From Clostridiales bacterium (GTDB taxonomy: Bacteria > Bacillota > Clostridia > Oscillospirales > Oscillospiraceae): a stretch of 50,721 bases of DNA. The notes under the pieces are model-generated. The model had not been told where the DNA came from. It saw only the letters and a program-made list of their open reading frames with translations, and made no database searches. A program made the translations under genes and the position numbers. Below are positions 24,600 to 33,225 of the stretch, in pieces. The stretch covers positions 3,616 through 54,336 of the forward strand of contig JAJQCJ010000010.1 of the NCBI GenBank assembly GCA_021202775.1, written 5' to 3'. The first letter of the stretch is position 1. Every line of letters begins with the position of its first letter.

Positions 24600-25762
24600 A
24601 CTACAGCACGATTATGAACCGGCGGATTCAGGCCGTGCCCCCCTCCGCCATTCGGAAGTACTTTGACCTGCTGGAGGATATGCCCAACGCCATCTCCCTG
24701 GGCATTGGGGAGCCGGACTTCCCCACCCCCTGGCACATCCGGGACGCCGGTATTTACTCCTTGGAAAAGGGCCTGACAAAATACTCCCCCAACCGGGGCT
24801 TCTCTGAGCTGCTACGGCAGATCTCCGCCTACATGAAGCGGCGGTTCGACCTGAACTACGAGCCCATGAGCCAGATTCTCGTCACCGTGGGCGGCAGCGA
24901 GGGCATCGACCTGGCCCTGCGCTGCCTGATCGAGCCGGGGGACGAGGTCATCGTCCCCACGCCCTCCTTCGTGTGCTACAGCCCGCTGGTGAGTATGTCC
25001 TGCGGCGTGCCCGTCTTTGTGGAGACCAAGGCGGAAAACGAGTTCCGCCTGACGGCGGAGGAGCTGAAAGCCGCCATCACCCCCAGGACCAAAGCCCTGG
25101 TGCTGCCCTACCCCTGCAATCCCACCGGCGGCATTATGGAGCGGGAAGACCTGGCCGCCATCGCCCAGGTGCTGGAGGGTACCGACATCATGATCGTCTC
25201 CGATGAGATTTATGCGGAGCTGACCTACGGCAGCCACCACGTCTCCCCCGCCAACCTGCCGGAGCTGTACGACCGCACCATCGTGGTCAACGGCTTCTCC
25301 AAAGCCTACTCCATGACGGGCTGGCGGCTGGGCTACCTGTGCGCCCCGAAAGAGATTTGCAGCCAGATGGTAAAGCTCCACCAGTACGGCATCATGTCCG
25401 CCCCCACTGTCAGCCAGTACGCCGCTATCGAGGCCCTGGAATTTGGCGACAACGACATCGAGGCCATGCGGACGGAGTACAACGGGCGGCGGCGGTTCCT
25501 GCTGGACGGGTTCCGCACCCTGGGGATGGAGTGCTTTGAGCCCAAGGGGGCCTTCTATATGTTCCCCAACGTCACCAAAATTTCCGGCCTGACCAGCGAC
25601 GAGTTCTGCACACAATTTTTGCAGGCCGAACAGGTGGCCATCATCCCCGGCTCCGCCTTCGGCCCCGGCGGGGAGGGCTTCGCCCGCTGCTGCTACGCCA
25701 CCAGCATGAAGGAGCTGGCCGCCGCCCTGGAGCGGCTGGAGCATTTCCTGAAGCATCGGTAA
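24596..25762 (+). CDS. PLP-dependent aminotransferase, class I/II
   Basis: 388 residues, fold type I. Substrate-side segment SLGIGEPDFPTP, PYPCNPTGG, and the lysine motif VNGFSKAYSMTGWRLG (Schiff-base Lys near residue 235), with R-containing FARCCYATS at the C-terminus. It belongs to the aspartate/aromatic aminotransferase subgroup; exact substrates cannot be told. Translationally coupled to the Lrp regulator and followed by thrH, so a role in aspartate-, serine- or threonine-linked metabolism is likely. Confidence 0.92.
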   Translation: MNYSTIMNRRIQAVPPSAIRKYFDLLEDMPNAISLGIGEPDFPTPWHIRDAGIYSLEKGLTKYSPNRGFSELLRQISAYMKRRFDLNYEPMSQILVTVGGSEGIDLALRCLIEPGDEVIVPTPSFVCYSPLVSMSCGVPVFVETKAENEFRLTAEELKAAITPRTKALVLPYPCNPTGGIMEREDLAAIAQVLEGTDIMIVSDEIYAELTYGSHHVSPANLPELYDRTIVVNGFSKAYSMTGWRLGYLCAPKEICSQMVKLHQYGIMSAPTVSQYAAIEALEFGDNDIEAMRTEYNGRRRFLLDGFRTLGMECFEPKGAFYMFPNVTKISGLTSDEFCTQFLQAEQVAIIPGSAFGPGGEGFARCCYATSMKELAAALERLEHFLKHR

Positions 25763-25802
25763 TGTCCGAACGAACAAATTGAATGAAGGAGAATAAGCTA
25801 TT

Positions 25803-26408
25803 ATGATGTACATCACCTGCCTGGATATGGAGGGGGTCCTGGTCCCCGAAATCTGGATTGCCTTTGCCGAGGCCAGCGGCATCCCTGAGCTGCGGCGCAC
25901 CACCCGGGATGAGCCAGACTACGACAAGCTGATGCGCTACCGCCTGAACATCCTGAAGGAGCATCACCTGGGCCTGCCGGAGATTCAGGCCGTCATCTCC
26001 ACCATCGACCCCCTGCCCGGCGCAAAGGAGTTCCTGGACGAGCTGCGGAGCTTCACCCAGGTGGTGGTGCTCAGCGACACCTTTGAGCAGTTCGCCATGC
26101 CCCTGGTGAAGAAGCTGGGCTATCCCACCCTGATGTGCAACCAGCTGGAGGTGGCCCCGGACGGTGAAATCACCGGCTACCATATGCGGGTGGCCAAGTC
26201 CAAGCTGTCCACCGTGAAGGCCCTCCAGTCCATCGGCTACGAGACCATCGCCAGCGGCGACAGCTACAACGACCTGGCCATGATTCAGGCCAGCAAGGCG
26301 GGCTTCCTCTTCCGCAGCACCCCCCAGATTCAGGCCGACCACCCGGAGCTGGCCGCCTACGAGTCCTTTGACGACCTGCTGGCCGCCATCCGGAGGGCCA
26401 TGGACTGA
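25803..26408 (+). CDS. thrH: Phosphoserine phosphatase/homoserine phosphotransferase ThrH
   Basis: 201 residues, close to the roughly 205 of Pseudomonas ThrH. HAD motif I is DMEGVLVPE with nucleophile Asp 8 (Glu in the DxEG form, typical of ThrH), motif II is VVLSDTFEQF, and motif IV is ASGDSYNDLAM. ThrH dephosphorylates phosphoserine and can move the phosphate to homoserine. ATG 25803 follows GGAG by 11 bases; ATG 25806 is possible. Together with the DUF1015 gene next to it this points to serine biosynthesis. Confidence 0.93.
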   Translation: MMYITCLDMEGVLVPEIWIAFAEASGIPELRRTTRDEPDYDKLMRYRLNILKEHHLGLPEIQAVISTIDPLPGAKEFLDELRSFTQVVVLSDTFEQFAMPLVKKLGYPTLMCNQLEVAPDGEITGYHMRVAKSKLSTVKALQSIGYETIASGDSYNDLAMIQASKAGFLFRSTPQIQADHPELAAYESFDDLLAAIRRAMD

Positions 26409-26477
26409 CCCTGTCGGCCCCGCCGCACCGAGAGAGGCGGCGGCACCGATGCCAACTACTTGAGAAGGAGAACGATT

Positions 26478-27755
26478 ATGAGCCATCTGCCTGACGCCCC
26501 CTGCTTCGTCCCGGCGGACATCCTGCTGCCCAAAGACTGCGACATGACCAAATGGAGCGTTGTGGCCTGCGACCAGTACGCCTCCCAGCCGGAGTACTGG
26601 AAGCGTATCCACCGCTCCCTGGGGGACGCCCCCTCCACCCTGCGGCTGATGCTGCCGGAGGCCTTCCTCAGCGACGGGAAAACCAGCCTCCACAATCTGG
26701 AGATCGCCGATGCCATGCAGCGCTATCTGGACGCCGGTGTGTTTCAAACGATTCCCCACGCCCTGATCTATGTGGAGCGCTGGCTGTCCAATGGCAAGCT
26801 CCGCCGGGGGCTGGTGGGGGCCGTGGATCTGGAGCAGTACGATTATACCCCCGGCTCCCAGACCCTGATCCGCGCCACTGAGGGCACCGTCCTCAGCCGC
26901 ATCCCCCCCAGGGTGGCGGTGCGCCGTCACGCCCCCATTGAGCTGCCCCACATCCTCATGCTGATGGACGACCCGGAGCGGCAGATCATCGAGCATCTCA
27001 CCGCCGAGACGGACGAGATGGAACAGCTCTATGACTTTGACCTGGTGGCGGACGGCGGCCACATCACCGGCTACCTGCTGACGCCCAGCCAGCAGGAGGA
27101 GGTGCTGGCCATGATCGAGGGTCTGCGGGACGAGGAAGCCTTCGCCCGGCGCTATGACGCGGCGGGGATGCCCCAGCTGCTCTTCGCCGTGGGGGACGGC
27201 AACCACTCCCTGGCCTCCGCCAAGGCATTGTACGAGGAGGAGAAGCTGGCCGCGCCGGAGGGGACGGAGCTGCTCTCCCGCTACGCCCTGGTGGAGCTGG
27301 AGAACCTCCACGAGGACGCGCTGGAGTTTGAGGCCATTCACCGGGTGGTGTTCCACATCGACCCCAAACAGCTGCTGGACGATTTGATGGCCTTCTACCC
27401 CGGGGCCCATTACGGCGCGGGGGATGGCCACAGCTTCCAATACGTCACCGCCCAGGAACAGGGGGTCATCACCGTGCCCAACCCCAAAGCCCAGCTGGCG
27501 GTGGGCACCCTGCAAACCTTCCTGGACGGCTGGCTCCGGGCCCATGTGGGCAGCAGCATCGACTATGTCCACGGCGCGGACGTGGCGGAGGGCCTGGGCG
27601 CCGAGCCGGGGAACATTGCCTTCCTGCTCCCCGCCATGGGCAAGGACCAGCTCTTTAAGACGGTCATCCACGACGGGGCACTGCCCCGCAAGACCTTCTC
27701 CATGGGGGAGGCCCAGGACAAACGGTTCTACCTGGAAGCGAGGAGAATCAAGTGA
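26478..27755 (+). CDS. DUF1015 family protein
   Basis: 425 residues, full-length DUF1015 pattern: FVPADILLPKD near the start, CDQYASQPEYW, and the conserved FAVGDGNHSLASAKALYE in the centre. The family has no settled biochemical role but is often encoded with serA/serC, so it is thought to act in serine metabolism. ATG 26478 has AAGGAG upstream. The ispE gene overlaps its stop by GTGA. Confidence 0.93.
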   Translation: MSHLPDAPCFVPADILLPKDCDMTKWSVVACDQYASQPEYWKRIHRSLGDAPSTLRLMLPEAFLSDGKTSLHNLEIADAMQRYLDAGVFQTIPHALIYVERWLSNGKLRRGLVGAVDLEQYDYTPGSQTLIRATEGTVLSRIPPRVAVRRHAPIELPHILMLMDDPERQIIEHLTAETDEMEQLYDFDLVADGGHITGYLLTPSQQEEVLAMIEGLRDEEAFARRYDAAGMPQLLFAVGDGNHSLASAKALYEEEKLAAPEGTELLSRYALVELENLHEDALEFEAIHRVVFHIDPKQLLDDLMAFYPGAHYGAGDGHSFQYVTAQEQGVITVPNPKAQLAVGTLQTFLDGWLRAHVGSSIDYVHGADVAEGLGAEPGNIAFLLPAMGKDQLFKTVIHDGALPRKTFSMGEAQDKRFYLEARRIK

Positions 27756-28618
27756 CCGCCCCGCTGACCGAGCCCGCCTGGGCCAAGCTGAACCTGACCC
27801 TGGACGTGCTGGGCAGGCGGGCGGACGGCTTTCACGACCTGCGGATGGTGATGCAGAGCGTCTCCCTTCATGACGACATTGTGCTGACCCTGACGGAGGA
27901 GCCGGGGATTCGCCTTGCCACCAACTTCTCCTTTCTGCCCACAGACGGGCGGAATCTGGCTGTCATGGCCGCAAACGCCTTTCAGCAGGCCACCGGCGTG
28001 GACGTGGGCGGCCTGCGCATCCGCATCGAGAAGCATATCCCCGTCTGCGCCGGTACCGCCGGCGGCAGCAGCGACGCCGCCGGCGTGCTGCGGGGGCTGA
28101 ACCGCCTCTGTGAGACGGGGCTGACCCCTGAGCAGCTGGCCAAAATCGGGGAGGGCGTCGGCTCCGACGTGCCCTACTGCGTGCTGGGGGGCACCGCCCT
28201 GGCCGAGGGCCGGGGGGAGCGGCTAACGCGCCTCCCCGCCCTGCCGGACTGCGCCATTGTGATGTGCAAGCCCTCCTTCGCCGTCTCCACGCCGGAGCTG
28301 TTCCACCGCATTGACAGCTTTAAGCTCCGCTGCCACCCGGACACCGCCGGGATGCTGAAGGCACTGGAGGAGCGCAGCCTGCAGGGGGTAGCCCGGCGGC
28401 TGTACAACGTCTTTGAGGATGTCCTTCCCCCCCAGCAGGGGAACGCCATCCGGGAGATTCGCCAGAGCCTCATCGAATCCGGGGCTCTGGGGGCCTGCCT
28501 GTCCGGCACCGGCCCCACCGTGTTCGGCATCTTCGAGACAGAGGAGGGGGCCCGGCGGGCCGCCGCAGTGCTGGCCCCCGCTCACCGGGAGACCTTTGTG
28601 GTCAGGCCAGTGTCATGA
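27752..28618 (+). CDS. ispE: 4-diphosphocytidyl-2-C-methyl-D-erythritol kinase
   Basis: 288 residues. GHMP kinase of the MEP isoprenoid pathway: WAKLNLTLDVLGRRADGFHDL at the N-terminus (catalytic-region Lys and His), the ATP loop PVCAGTAGGSSDAAGVLRGLN (about 92-112), and the C-terminal LSGTGPTVFGIF. Start is GTG, coupled to DUF1015 by a four-base overlap behind AGGAG. No other MEP gene is in the window. The operon ends in repeat-rich sequence. Confidence 0.95.
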   Translation: MTAPLTEPAWAKLNLTLDVLGRRADGFHDLRMVMQSVSLHDDIVLTLTEEPGIRLATNFSFLPTDGRNLAVMAANAFQQATGVDVGGLRIRIEKHIPVCAGTAGGSSDAAGVLRGLNRLCETGLTPEQLAKIGEGVGSDVPYCVLGGTALAEGRGERLTRLPALPDCAIVMCKPSFAVSTPELFHRIDSFKLRCHPDTAGMLKALEERSLQGVARRLYNVFEDVLPPQQGNAIREIRQSLIESGALGACLSGTGPTVFGIFETEEGARRAAAVLAPAHRETFVVRPVS

Positions 28619-28675
28619 TGACTGCCGTTTCCGGTTCTCAGTAGTAGAGCATGAAGGCGAAATCTTCGCTTTTCT

Positions 28676-28700
28676 GTAGGGGCGGCCCTTGGCCGCCCGG
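28676..28700. repeat. Intergenic repeat copy (GTAGGGGCGGCCC type)
   Basis: GTAGGGGCGGCCCTTGG matches 42457-42473. The sequence before it (28640-28675) matches the reverse complement of 42525-42560 with mismatches (GTAGTAG, AAATCTTCGCTTTTCTGTAGG), so the repeat unit is about 60 bp or longer. Confidence 0.75.
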
Positions 28701-28729
28701 CATCCTGCGAACGGGAACGCTGTGTTTCA

Positions 28730-28847
28730 ACCCCTCCACCGCTTCGCGGTTCCCCTCCCCTTTCGGGGGAGGAAAAAAACTGTGGGAATCACCACGTCTT
28801 TGGCTCCCCTGAAAGGGGAGCTGTCAGCGAAGCTGACTGAGGGGTGG
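28730..28847. repeat. Palindromic intergenic repeat, copy 1
   Basis: About 118 bp with inverted ends (ACCCCTCCACC ... GGGGTGG) and inner inverted arms (TCCCCTCCCC, GGCTCCCCTGAAAGGGGAGC). The core GGGAATCACCACGTC is shared with copies at 42226 and 47087. No coding content. Confidence 0.85.
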
Positions 28848-28860
28848 AAGGCCAAGAGGC

Positions 28861-28889
28861 TGCCCGGGCGCACAGTGTGCGCCCGGGCA
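28861..28889. other. Perfect 13-bp hairpin between ispE and spoIIR
   Basis: TGCCCGGGCGCAC and GTGCGCCCGGGCA pair perfectly over a three-base loop. No T-run follows. It may end the ispE operon or separate it from spoIIR. Confidence 0.7.
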
Positions 28890-28930
28890 CGGTTTCTCCT
28901 TAGATGAGGAACACTGGTATAAAATGAAGC

Positions 28931-28975
28931 AACACCGTCTAAACTGGGAGAAATCCCAATTCAGGCGGTGTTTTT
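28931..28975 (+). terminator. Terminator-like hairpin directly before the spoIIR start codon
   Basis: AACACCG and CGGTGTT close an interrupted stem that also pairs CT/AG, AA/TT and TGGGA/TCCCA, followed by T5 and then ATG at 28976. It could be an attenuator or a terminator for upstream reads. A TATAAA box lies at 28918-28923. Confidence 0.65.
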
Positions 28976-29611
28976 ATGTCAAATCAACCTTCTGTCCGCT
29001 GTCTGCCGGGGAGGCGCTCCCGGCCTGCCCTGCTTTGGGGCGCACTGCTGCTGTCCGGCCTGCTGCTGACGGCCAGCTGGGCGGGCTATCGCCAGGCGGC
29101 GCTGGCGGAGGAGCTGGTGCGGTTTCATGTGGTGGCCGCCTCCGACAGCGAAGCGGACCAGCGGCAGAAGCTGCTGGTCCGGGACGCGGTGCTGGCCGCC
29201 ACCCGGTCTTTGCTGGCGGAGGCGGACTCCGCCGGGGACAGCCGGGCCATCCTCTCCGCCCACCTGGAGGAGCTGGCCCAGGCGGGGGCCGACGCCCTCC
29301 GGGCCTCCGGCGGCTCCGGCACCGTCACCGCGGCCCTGAACCGCCGATATTACTCCACCCGTTACGGGGAGGGGGTCTCCCTCCCCGCCGGGGAGTACGT
29401 CAGCCTGCAAATCATTATCGGTGAGGGGGAGGGGCACAACTGGTGGTGCGTCCTCTTCCCCGACCTCTCCGCCGGGGCGGACGCCGCCGCCGTCATGGCG
29501 GAGGAGGACGCGGGGCTGATCACCCAGGCGGACGAGGGCTATGAGCTGCGTTTCCGCTGTCTGGAGCTGTGGGGGACGGTGAAGGGGTGGCTGTCCTCCG
29601 TATGCGGCTGA
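28976..29611 (+). CDS. spoIIR: Stage II sporulation protein R
   Basis: 211 residues. One N-terminal membrane or signal segment (about 19-37), then the SpoIIR core: VRFHVVAASDSEADQRQKLLVRDAVL and GHNWWCVLFPDLS. In Bacillus, SpoIIR is made in the forespore under sigma F and triggers SpoIIGA-dependent processing of pro-sigma E in the mother cell, so this organism probably sporulates. No ribosome site is seen before ATG 28976, only the T-run of a hairpin; no in-frame alternative start is better. It overlaps the convergent SpoVB-like gene by 73 bases. Confidence 0.9.
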   Translation: MSNQPSVRCLPGRRSRPALLWGALLLSGLLLTASWAGYRQAALAEELVRFHVVAASDSEADQRQKLLVRDAVLAATRSLLAEADSAGDSRAILSAHLEELAQAGADALRASGGSGTVTAALNRRYYSTRYGEGVSLPAGEYVSLQIIIGEGEGHNWWCVLFPDLSAGADAAAVMAEEDAGLITQADEGYELRFRCLELWGTVKGWLSSVCG

Positions 29612-31116
29612 AACGGGTTCACCCCCTGGGCCAGCAGGGCGGCCAGGTAGAGGGCGCAGCCCGCCAGCGCCGCCAGCGCCGACGCTCCCCACAGCCCCGT
29701 CCCGCTGCCCCGCAGGTTGCGGTAGAGCAGGTTCACCACCGACCCCATCAGGAGGGCGGACAGGGCCGGGGCCGTCACCACCGGGAACCAGCGGATCTCC
29801 GCCCCGCCCTGCCGGACCACCACCCGAATCCGCAGCCAGAAGCCCAGGAGGGAGCTGACCGCCGTCCCCAGAGCGTAGGCGTAGAAGCCCAGCCTGCCGG
29901 TCAGCAGGAGGGTGCAGCCCAGCTGCACCCCGCCGCAGAACAGGGAGATGGCAGCCCCCTGTTTTTGCCGGCCAATGCCGTTGAGGACGGTGCCCAAAAC
30001 GGCCTCATAGGCCGAGAGGGCCGCGCCAATGCTCAACGGGAGCAGCAGCGCCCCCACTCGGCTGTCATGGAAGAGCAGCGCCCCAATGTCTCCCCCCAGC
30101 GTCACCAGCAGGGCCATCAGCGGCAGCACCAGCAGGGAGACGGAGCCGAGGGCCGTTTCAATATACCGGTTCCGCTCCCCCTTCCGCCCCAAGGTGCAGC
30201 ACTCCGTCAGCCGGGGCAGGATGGACAGGGACAGGGCGTTCACAAAGGCGAAGGGCAGGTTCAACAGGGGCAGCGTCATGCCGAACACCACCCCGAAGGC
30301 CTCCATGGCCCCGGAGGCGGTGTACCCCGCCAGCACCAGCAGCTGTGGCACCAGAATGGCGTTCACCGACCCCATCAGGTTGCCCAGGAGGGCGGTGAAC
30401 CCCACCGGCAGGGCGATTTGGAGCAGGGAACGGCGGGCGACCCCCGCCTCCGCCGCCCGCCCCGTCTGTCCGTCCGGGCGGCGCTGCCGGGCGATCCGGG
30501 TCAGGGTCAGCACCAGGGAGGAGAACACCTCGCTGACCCCCATTCCCAGCACGATGACCGCCACCGTATGGGCCCCGTCCAGGGGCATCAGCAGCCATAA
30601 CAGCCCCAACACCGCCGCCGCCCGGATGACCTGCTCCGCCAGCTCCACCGCGGCGGGGATGCGGGTCTCCCCAAAGCCGTAAAAATAGTTTTTCGTCAGA
30701 TTCTCCACGCCGGTGAGCAGGAGGCAGGGCAGCAGGCAGGGCAGGGCCAGGGCCGTCCGCCCGTCCCCCAGCACCTGTGTGGCCAGGGGCCGGGCCAGCA
30801 ACACCACCGCCACCGCCAGCACCGCCCACACGGCAAAGAGCAGCCACAGCGCCGTATTCAGCAGCCTTGCCGCCCCCCGGCGGTTCTGCCGGGCGGCCTC
30901 CGCCGCCGTCCGGTTGCACACCGCCACCGCCAGCCCGGAGACGGCCACCGATTGCAGCACGCCGTACACCGGCAGCACCAGCTGATACAGCCCTATGTAC
31001 TCCGCCCCAATGGTGCGGGACAGCAGCATCCGGTAGAAGAACCCCACCACCTGGGTAAACACTCCCACCACCGTCAGCAGGAAGGCGGACTGCACAAAGC
31101 TCTCCCGTTCTCTCAT
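29539..31116 (-). CDS. SpoVB-like MATE/MOP flippase
   Basis: 525 residues, about 14 membrane helices. The start ESFVQSAFLLTVVGVFTQVVGFFYRMLLSRTIGAEYIGLYQL is typical of SpoVB and related polysaccharide transporters (MurJ/MOP superfamily). SpoVB is needed for spore cortex formation and is thought to move lipid-linked peptidoglycan precursors. The neighbouring spoIIR supports the sporulation reading. Its last 24 codons overlap the end of spoIIR on the opposite strand. A MurJ-like or general flippase cannot be excluded. Confidence 0.85.
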   Translation of the reverse strand: MRERESFVQSAFLLTVVGVFTQVVGFFYRMLLSRTIGAEYIGLYQLVLPVYGVLQSVAVSGLAVAVCNRTAAEAARQNRRGAARLLNTALWLLFAVWAVLAVAVVLLARPLATQVLGDGRTALALPCLLPCLLLTGVENLTKNYFYGFGETRIPAAVELAEQVIRAAAVLGLLWLLMPLDGAHTVAVIVLGMGVSEVFSSLVLTLTRIARQRRPDGQTGRAAEAGVARRSLLQIALPVGFTALLGNLMGSVNAILVPQLLVLAGYTASGAMEAFGVVFGMTLPLLNLPFAFVNALSLSILPRLTECCTLGRKGERNRYIETALGSVSLLVLPLMALLVTLGGDIGALLFHDSRVGALLLPLSIGAALSAYEAVLGTVLNGIGRQKQGAAISLFCGGVQLGCTLLLTGRLGFYAYALGTAVSSLLGFWLRIRVVVRQGGAEIRWFPVVTAPALSALLMGSVVNLLYRNLRGSGTGLWGASALAALAGCALYLAALLAQGVNPFQPHTEDSHPFTVPHSSRQRKRSS

Positions 31117-31548
31117 CCTCTCACCTCAGGGCAGTCTATGCGCAACCTGTCCCGGACAGAAGGACAGGTTGCCTTTGCAGGGGAATCAGCTCTTGCCCCC
31201 GGCGGCTCTTCCTTAGACAAAGTTTGCTATAAAGAATTTGTCTGGCCTTCGCCGTCAAGCGGCATTTCCGCTGCGCTCCCTACCCTTGCCAGGAAGCGGG
31301 GCCTACTTTTCTCGCTCCGCCCTGCCGAAGGCGGGCGTAACGTGGCGGCAATTTTGTTATCCAATGATAGATAACATCTGCCTGAACCGCAAGGTCACAA
31401 CCTCTCATCAAAAAGCGTGCTTGTCCATTACTTTTCGCATTAGATGCAAGAACGCACCCTTACCGTCAGATTTCATCGACCAAAGGACAATAAAATCGCC
31501 GTGTAGTCTGGCCGAAACTCTGATTCCCGTATTGCCTTTGTTTTTTCC
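31117..31548. repeat. Non-coding gap with a repeat fragment
   Basis: No supported gene. Bases 31247-31300 (GCCGTCAAGCGGCATTTCCGC, then GCTCCCTACCCT) match 42305-42340 directly and 42555-42603 in reverse. TTTGCTATAAAG and CTTTGTCTAAGG-type pieces around 31210 are unassigned. Confidence 0.6.
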
Positions 31549-31577
31549 TTGCGAAGCGTATGCAAATATGATACAGT
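31549..31577 (+). promoter_or_regulatory. Possible promoter of the exonuclease III gene
   Basis: TTGCGA (31549-31554), 17-base spacer, TACAGT (31572-31577); each hexamer matches consensus at four of six positions. An overlapping TATGAT at 31567 is an alternative -10. Confidence 0.4.
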
Positions 31578-31611
31578 AAGGGAAAGCACACAGAAAAGAG
31601 GGGATTTTCCC

Positions 31612-32370
31612 ATGCTGAAACTGGTTTCATGGAATGTGAACGGCCTGCGGGCCTGTCTGAAAAAAGGGTTTCAGGAGGCCTTCGACGGTCTGGACGCCGA
31701 CATCTTCTGCCTCCAGGAGACGAAGCTGCAGCCGGGGCAGGTGACGCTGGAGTTGCCGGGCTATGAGCAGTATTGGAACTCCGCCGAGAAGAAGGGCTAC
31801 TCCGGCACGGCGGTGTTCACCCGGCTGCACCCCCTGTCCGTCCGCTATGGTATGGGCATCGACGCCCACGACCACGAGGGGCGGCTCATCACCCTGGAGT
31901 TTGAGGGGTTCTACTTCGTCTGCTGCTACACCCCCAACAGCCAGGACGGCCTGCGGCGCATCGACTACCGGATGGAGTGGGAGGACGACCTCCGGGCCTA
32001 CCTGATGGGGCTGGACCGGGTGAAGCCGGTGGTGTACTGCGGCGACCTGAACGTGGCCCATGAGGAGATCGACCTGAAAAACCCCAAGACCAACCGGGGC
32101 AACGCGGGCTTCTCCGACCAGGAGCGGGAGAAGATGACCCGGCTCCTCCACAGCGGCTTCACTGACACCTTCCGTTACCTGTACCCGGAGCTGACGGGGG
32201 CCTATTCCTGGTGGAGCTACCGTTTCCACGCCAGGGAGAACAACGCAGGCTGGCGCATTGACTACTTCATCGTGTCCGACCGGCTGGCGCCGGAAATCGG
32301 GGACTCCAAAATCCACACTGAGCTGTTCGGCAGCGACCACTGCCCCGTGGAGCTGGAGCTGAATCTGTGA
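31612..32370 (+). CDS. xth: Exodeoxyribonuclease III
   Basis: 252 residues. EEP-fold DNA repair enzyme (AP endonuclease and 3'-5' exonuclease): VSWNVNGLRACL, CLQETKLQ (metal-binding Glu), YCGDLNVAHEEIDL (active-site Asp/Asn), GFTDTFR, WRIDYFIVS and GSDHCPVEL (catalytic Asp-His). It matches the ExoA type of Firmicutes. ATG 31612 follows AGAGGGG. A strong terminator follows. Confidence 0.95.
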   Translation: MLKLVSWNVNGLRACLKKGFQEAFDGLDADIFCLQETKLQPGQVTLELPGYEQYWNSAEKKGYSGTAVFTRLHPLSVRYGMGIDAHDHEGRLITLEFEGFYFVCCYTPNSQDGLRRIDYRMEWEDDLRAYLMGLDRVKPVVYCGDLNVAHEEIDLKNPKTNRGNAGFSDQEREKMTRLLHSGFTDTFRYLYPELTGAYSWWSYRFHARENNAGWRIDYFIVSDRLAPEIGDSKIHTELFGSDHCPVELELNL

Positions 32371-32396
32371 GGGAAGGGCCGCGCAAAAAACGCAGT

Positions 32397-32437
32397 GCGC
32401 CGGAGCCTGGCGGTTTGCCAGGCTCCGGCGCTGTTTT
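32397..32437. terminator. Strong intrinsic terminator
   Basis: GCGCCGGAGCCTGGC and GCCAGGCTCCGGCGC form a perfect 15-bp stem over a five-base loop, with T5 on the right and A6 on the left, serving both the exonuclease gene and the convergent small secreted protein gene. Confidence 0.94.
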
Positions 32438-32439
32438 TG

Positions 32440-32811
32440 TCACTTGCTGTCGTCCAGCAGCTCCACCCGGACGACCCCGCTGAGGCCCGCCGGGTCCGTC
32501 TCCGAGACGTCGCCGGTGAAGGTGACGGAGACGGTCTGCCCTTCCCGCAGCTCGTCAAAGGTCAGCGCTGTGCCCCGCCACTCCAGCGCCGCGTCCTCCG
32601 CGGAGAAGGAGAAGCTGCCCCGGAAATTGACGCTGTTGACCTCCAGCCCGGTGACGGTCAGGCTGCTGTAATCCTGATTGACCCCGTCAATGGTGGCATA
32701 GAAGGTGGTGCCGGCGGCGCTCTGGGCGGTGTTCCGCCCGACCATCAGCCCCACGGCCAGGCCCACCAGCAGCGCCATGGCTGCGGTGAAAATTGCGATG
32801 GACTTCTTCAT
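32440..32811 (-). CDS. Small membrane-anchored or secreted protein of unknown function
   Basis: 123 residues. An N-terminal hydrophobic segment (MKKSIAIFTAAMALLVGLAVGLMVG) works as a signal or anchor without a lipobox Cys. The rest is a small beta-rich domain (FYATIDGVNQDYSSLTVTGL ... TVSVTFTGDV) with an OB-fold look. No family recognised. Read leftward after the DUF1294 gene but separated by a terminator hairpin, so probably monocistronic. Confidence 0.78.
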   Translation of the reverse strand: MKKSIAIFTAAMALLVGLAVGLMVGRNTAQSAAGTTFYATIDGVNQDYSSLTVTGLEVNSVNFRGSFSFSAEDAALEWRGTALTFDELREGQTVSVTFTGDVSETDPAGLSGVVRVELLDDSK

Positions 32812-32866
32812 GTTCTGATTCCTCCGTTTCTTCCCCGGTGAGGGGTGCTCTTACTCTGAAAGACGC

Positions 32867-32905
32867 AAAACAGCGGCACCGGTTGCGGCGCCGCTGCATT
32901 TTTTG
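32867..32905 (-). terminator. Terminator-like hairpin after the DUF1294 gene
   Basis: Leftward, CAGCGGC and GCCGCTG pair across a 12-base GC-rich loop, followed by TTTTGCG. The plus strand also has T6 on its side. Confidence 0.7.
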
Positions 32906-32940
32906 TCCCGCAGACGAGGACAGTACACTTTGCGGTTTTC

Positions 32941-33225
32941 TCACCCCAGCACCCGCCAGAGCAGCACCAGAATGACGCACCAGAGGACGCAGGAAAGGGG
33001 CACCAGCACTTGGAACGTCCCGTGCCGCGTCTTGTGGCGGAACACCTGCATCCCCAGCATCGCCCCCACGCAGCCCCCGATGAAGGCCGCCGTCAGCAGC
33101 ACCCGTTCCGGAATACGCCATGAGCCCCGCCTGGCCCTGGACTTGTCCATGCCATACATGCAAAACGTCACCACGTTCACCGCCAACAGATAAAAAATCA
33201 GTACTCCTTTTGACAGCCCGTCCAT
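32941..33225 (-). CDS. DUF1294 membrane protein
   Basis: 94 residues, three membrane helices with the DUF1294 pattern: NVVTFCMYGMDKSRARRGSWRIPERVLL, then GGCVGAMLGMQVFRHKTRHGTF. Role unknown. ATG 33225 has GGAGG seven bases upstream, and its A is the last base of the previous gene's TGA stop. Last gene of the relBE-thyX operon. Confidence 0.9.
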   Translation of the reverse strand: MDGLSKGVLIFYLLAVNVVTFCMYGMDKSRARRGSWRIPERVLLTAAFIGGCVGAMLGMQVFRHKTRHGTFQVLVPLSCVLWCVILVLLWRVLG

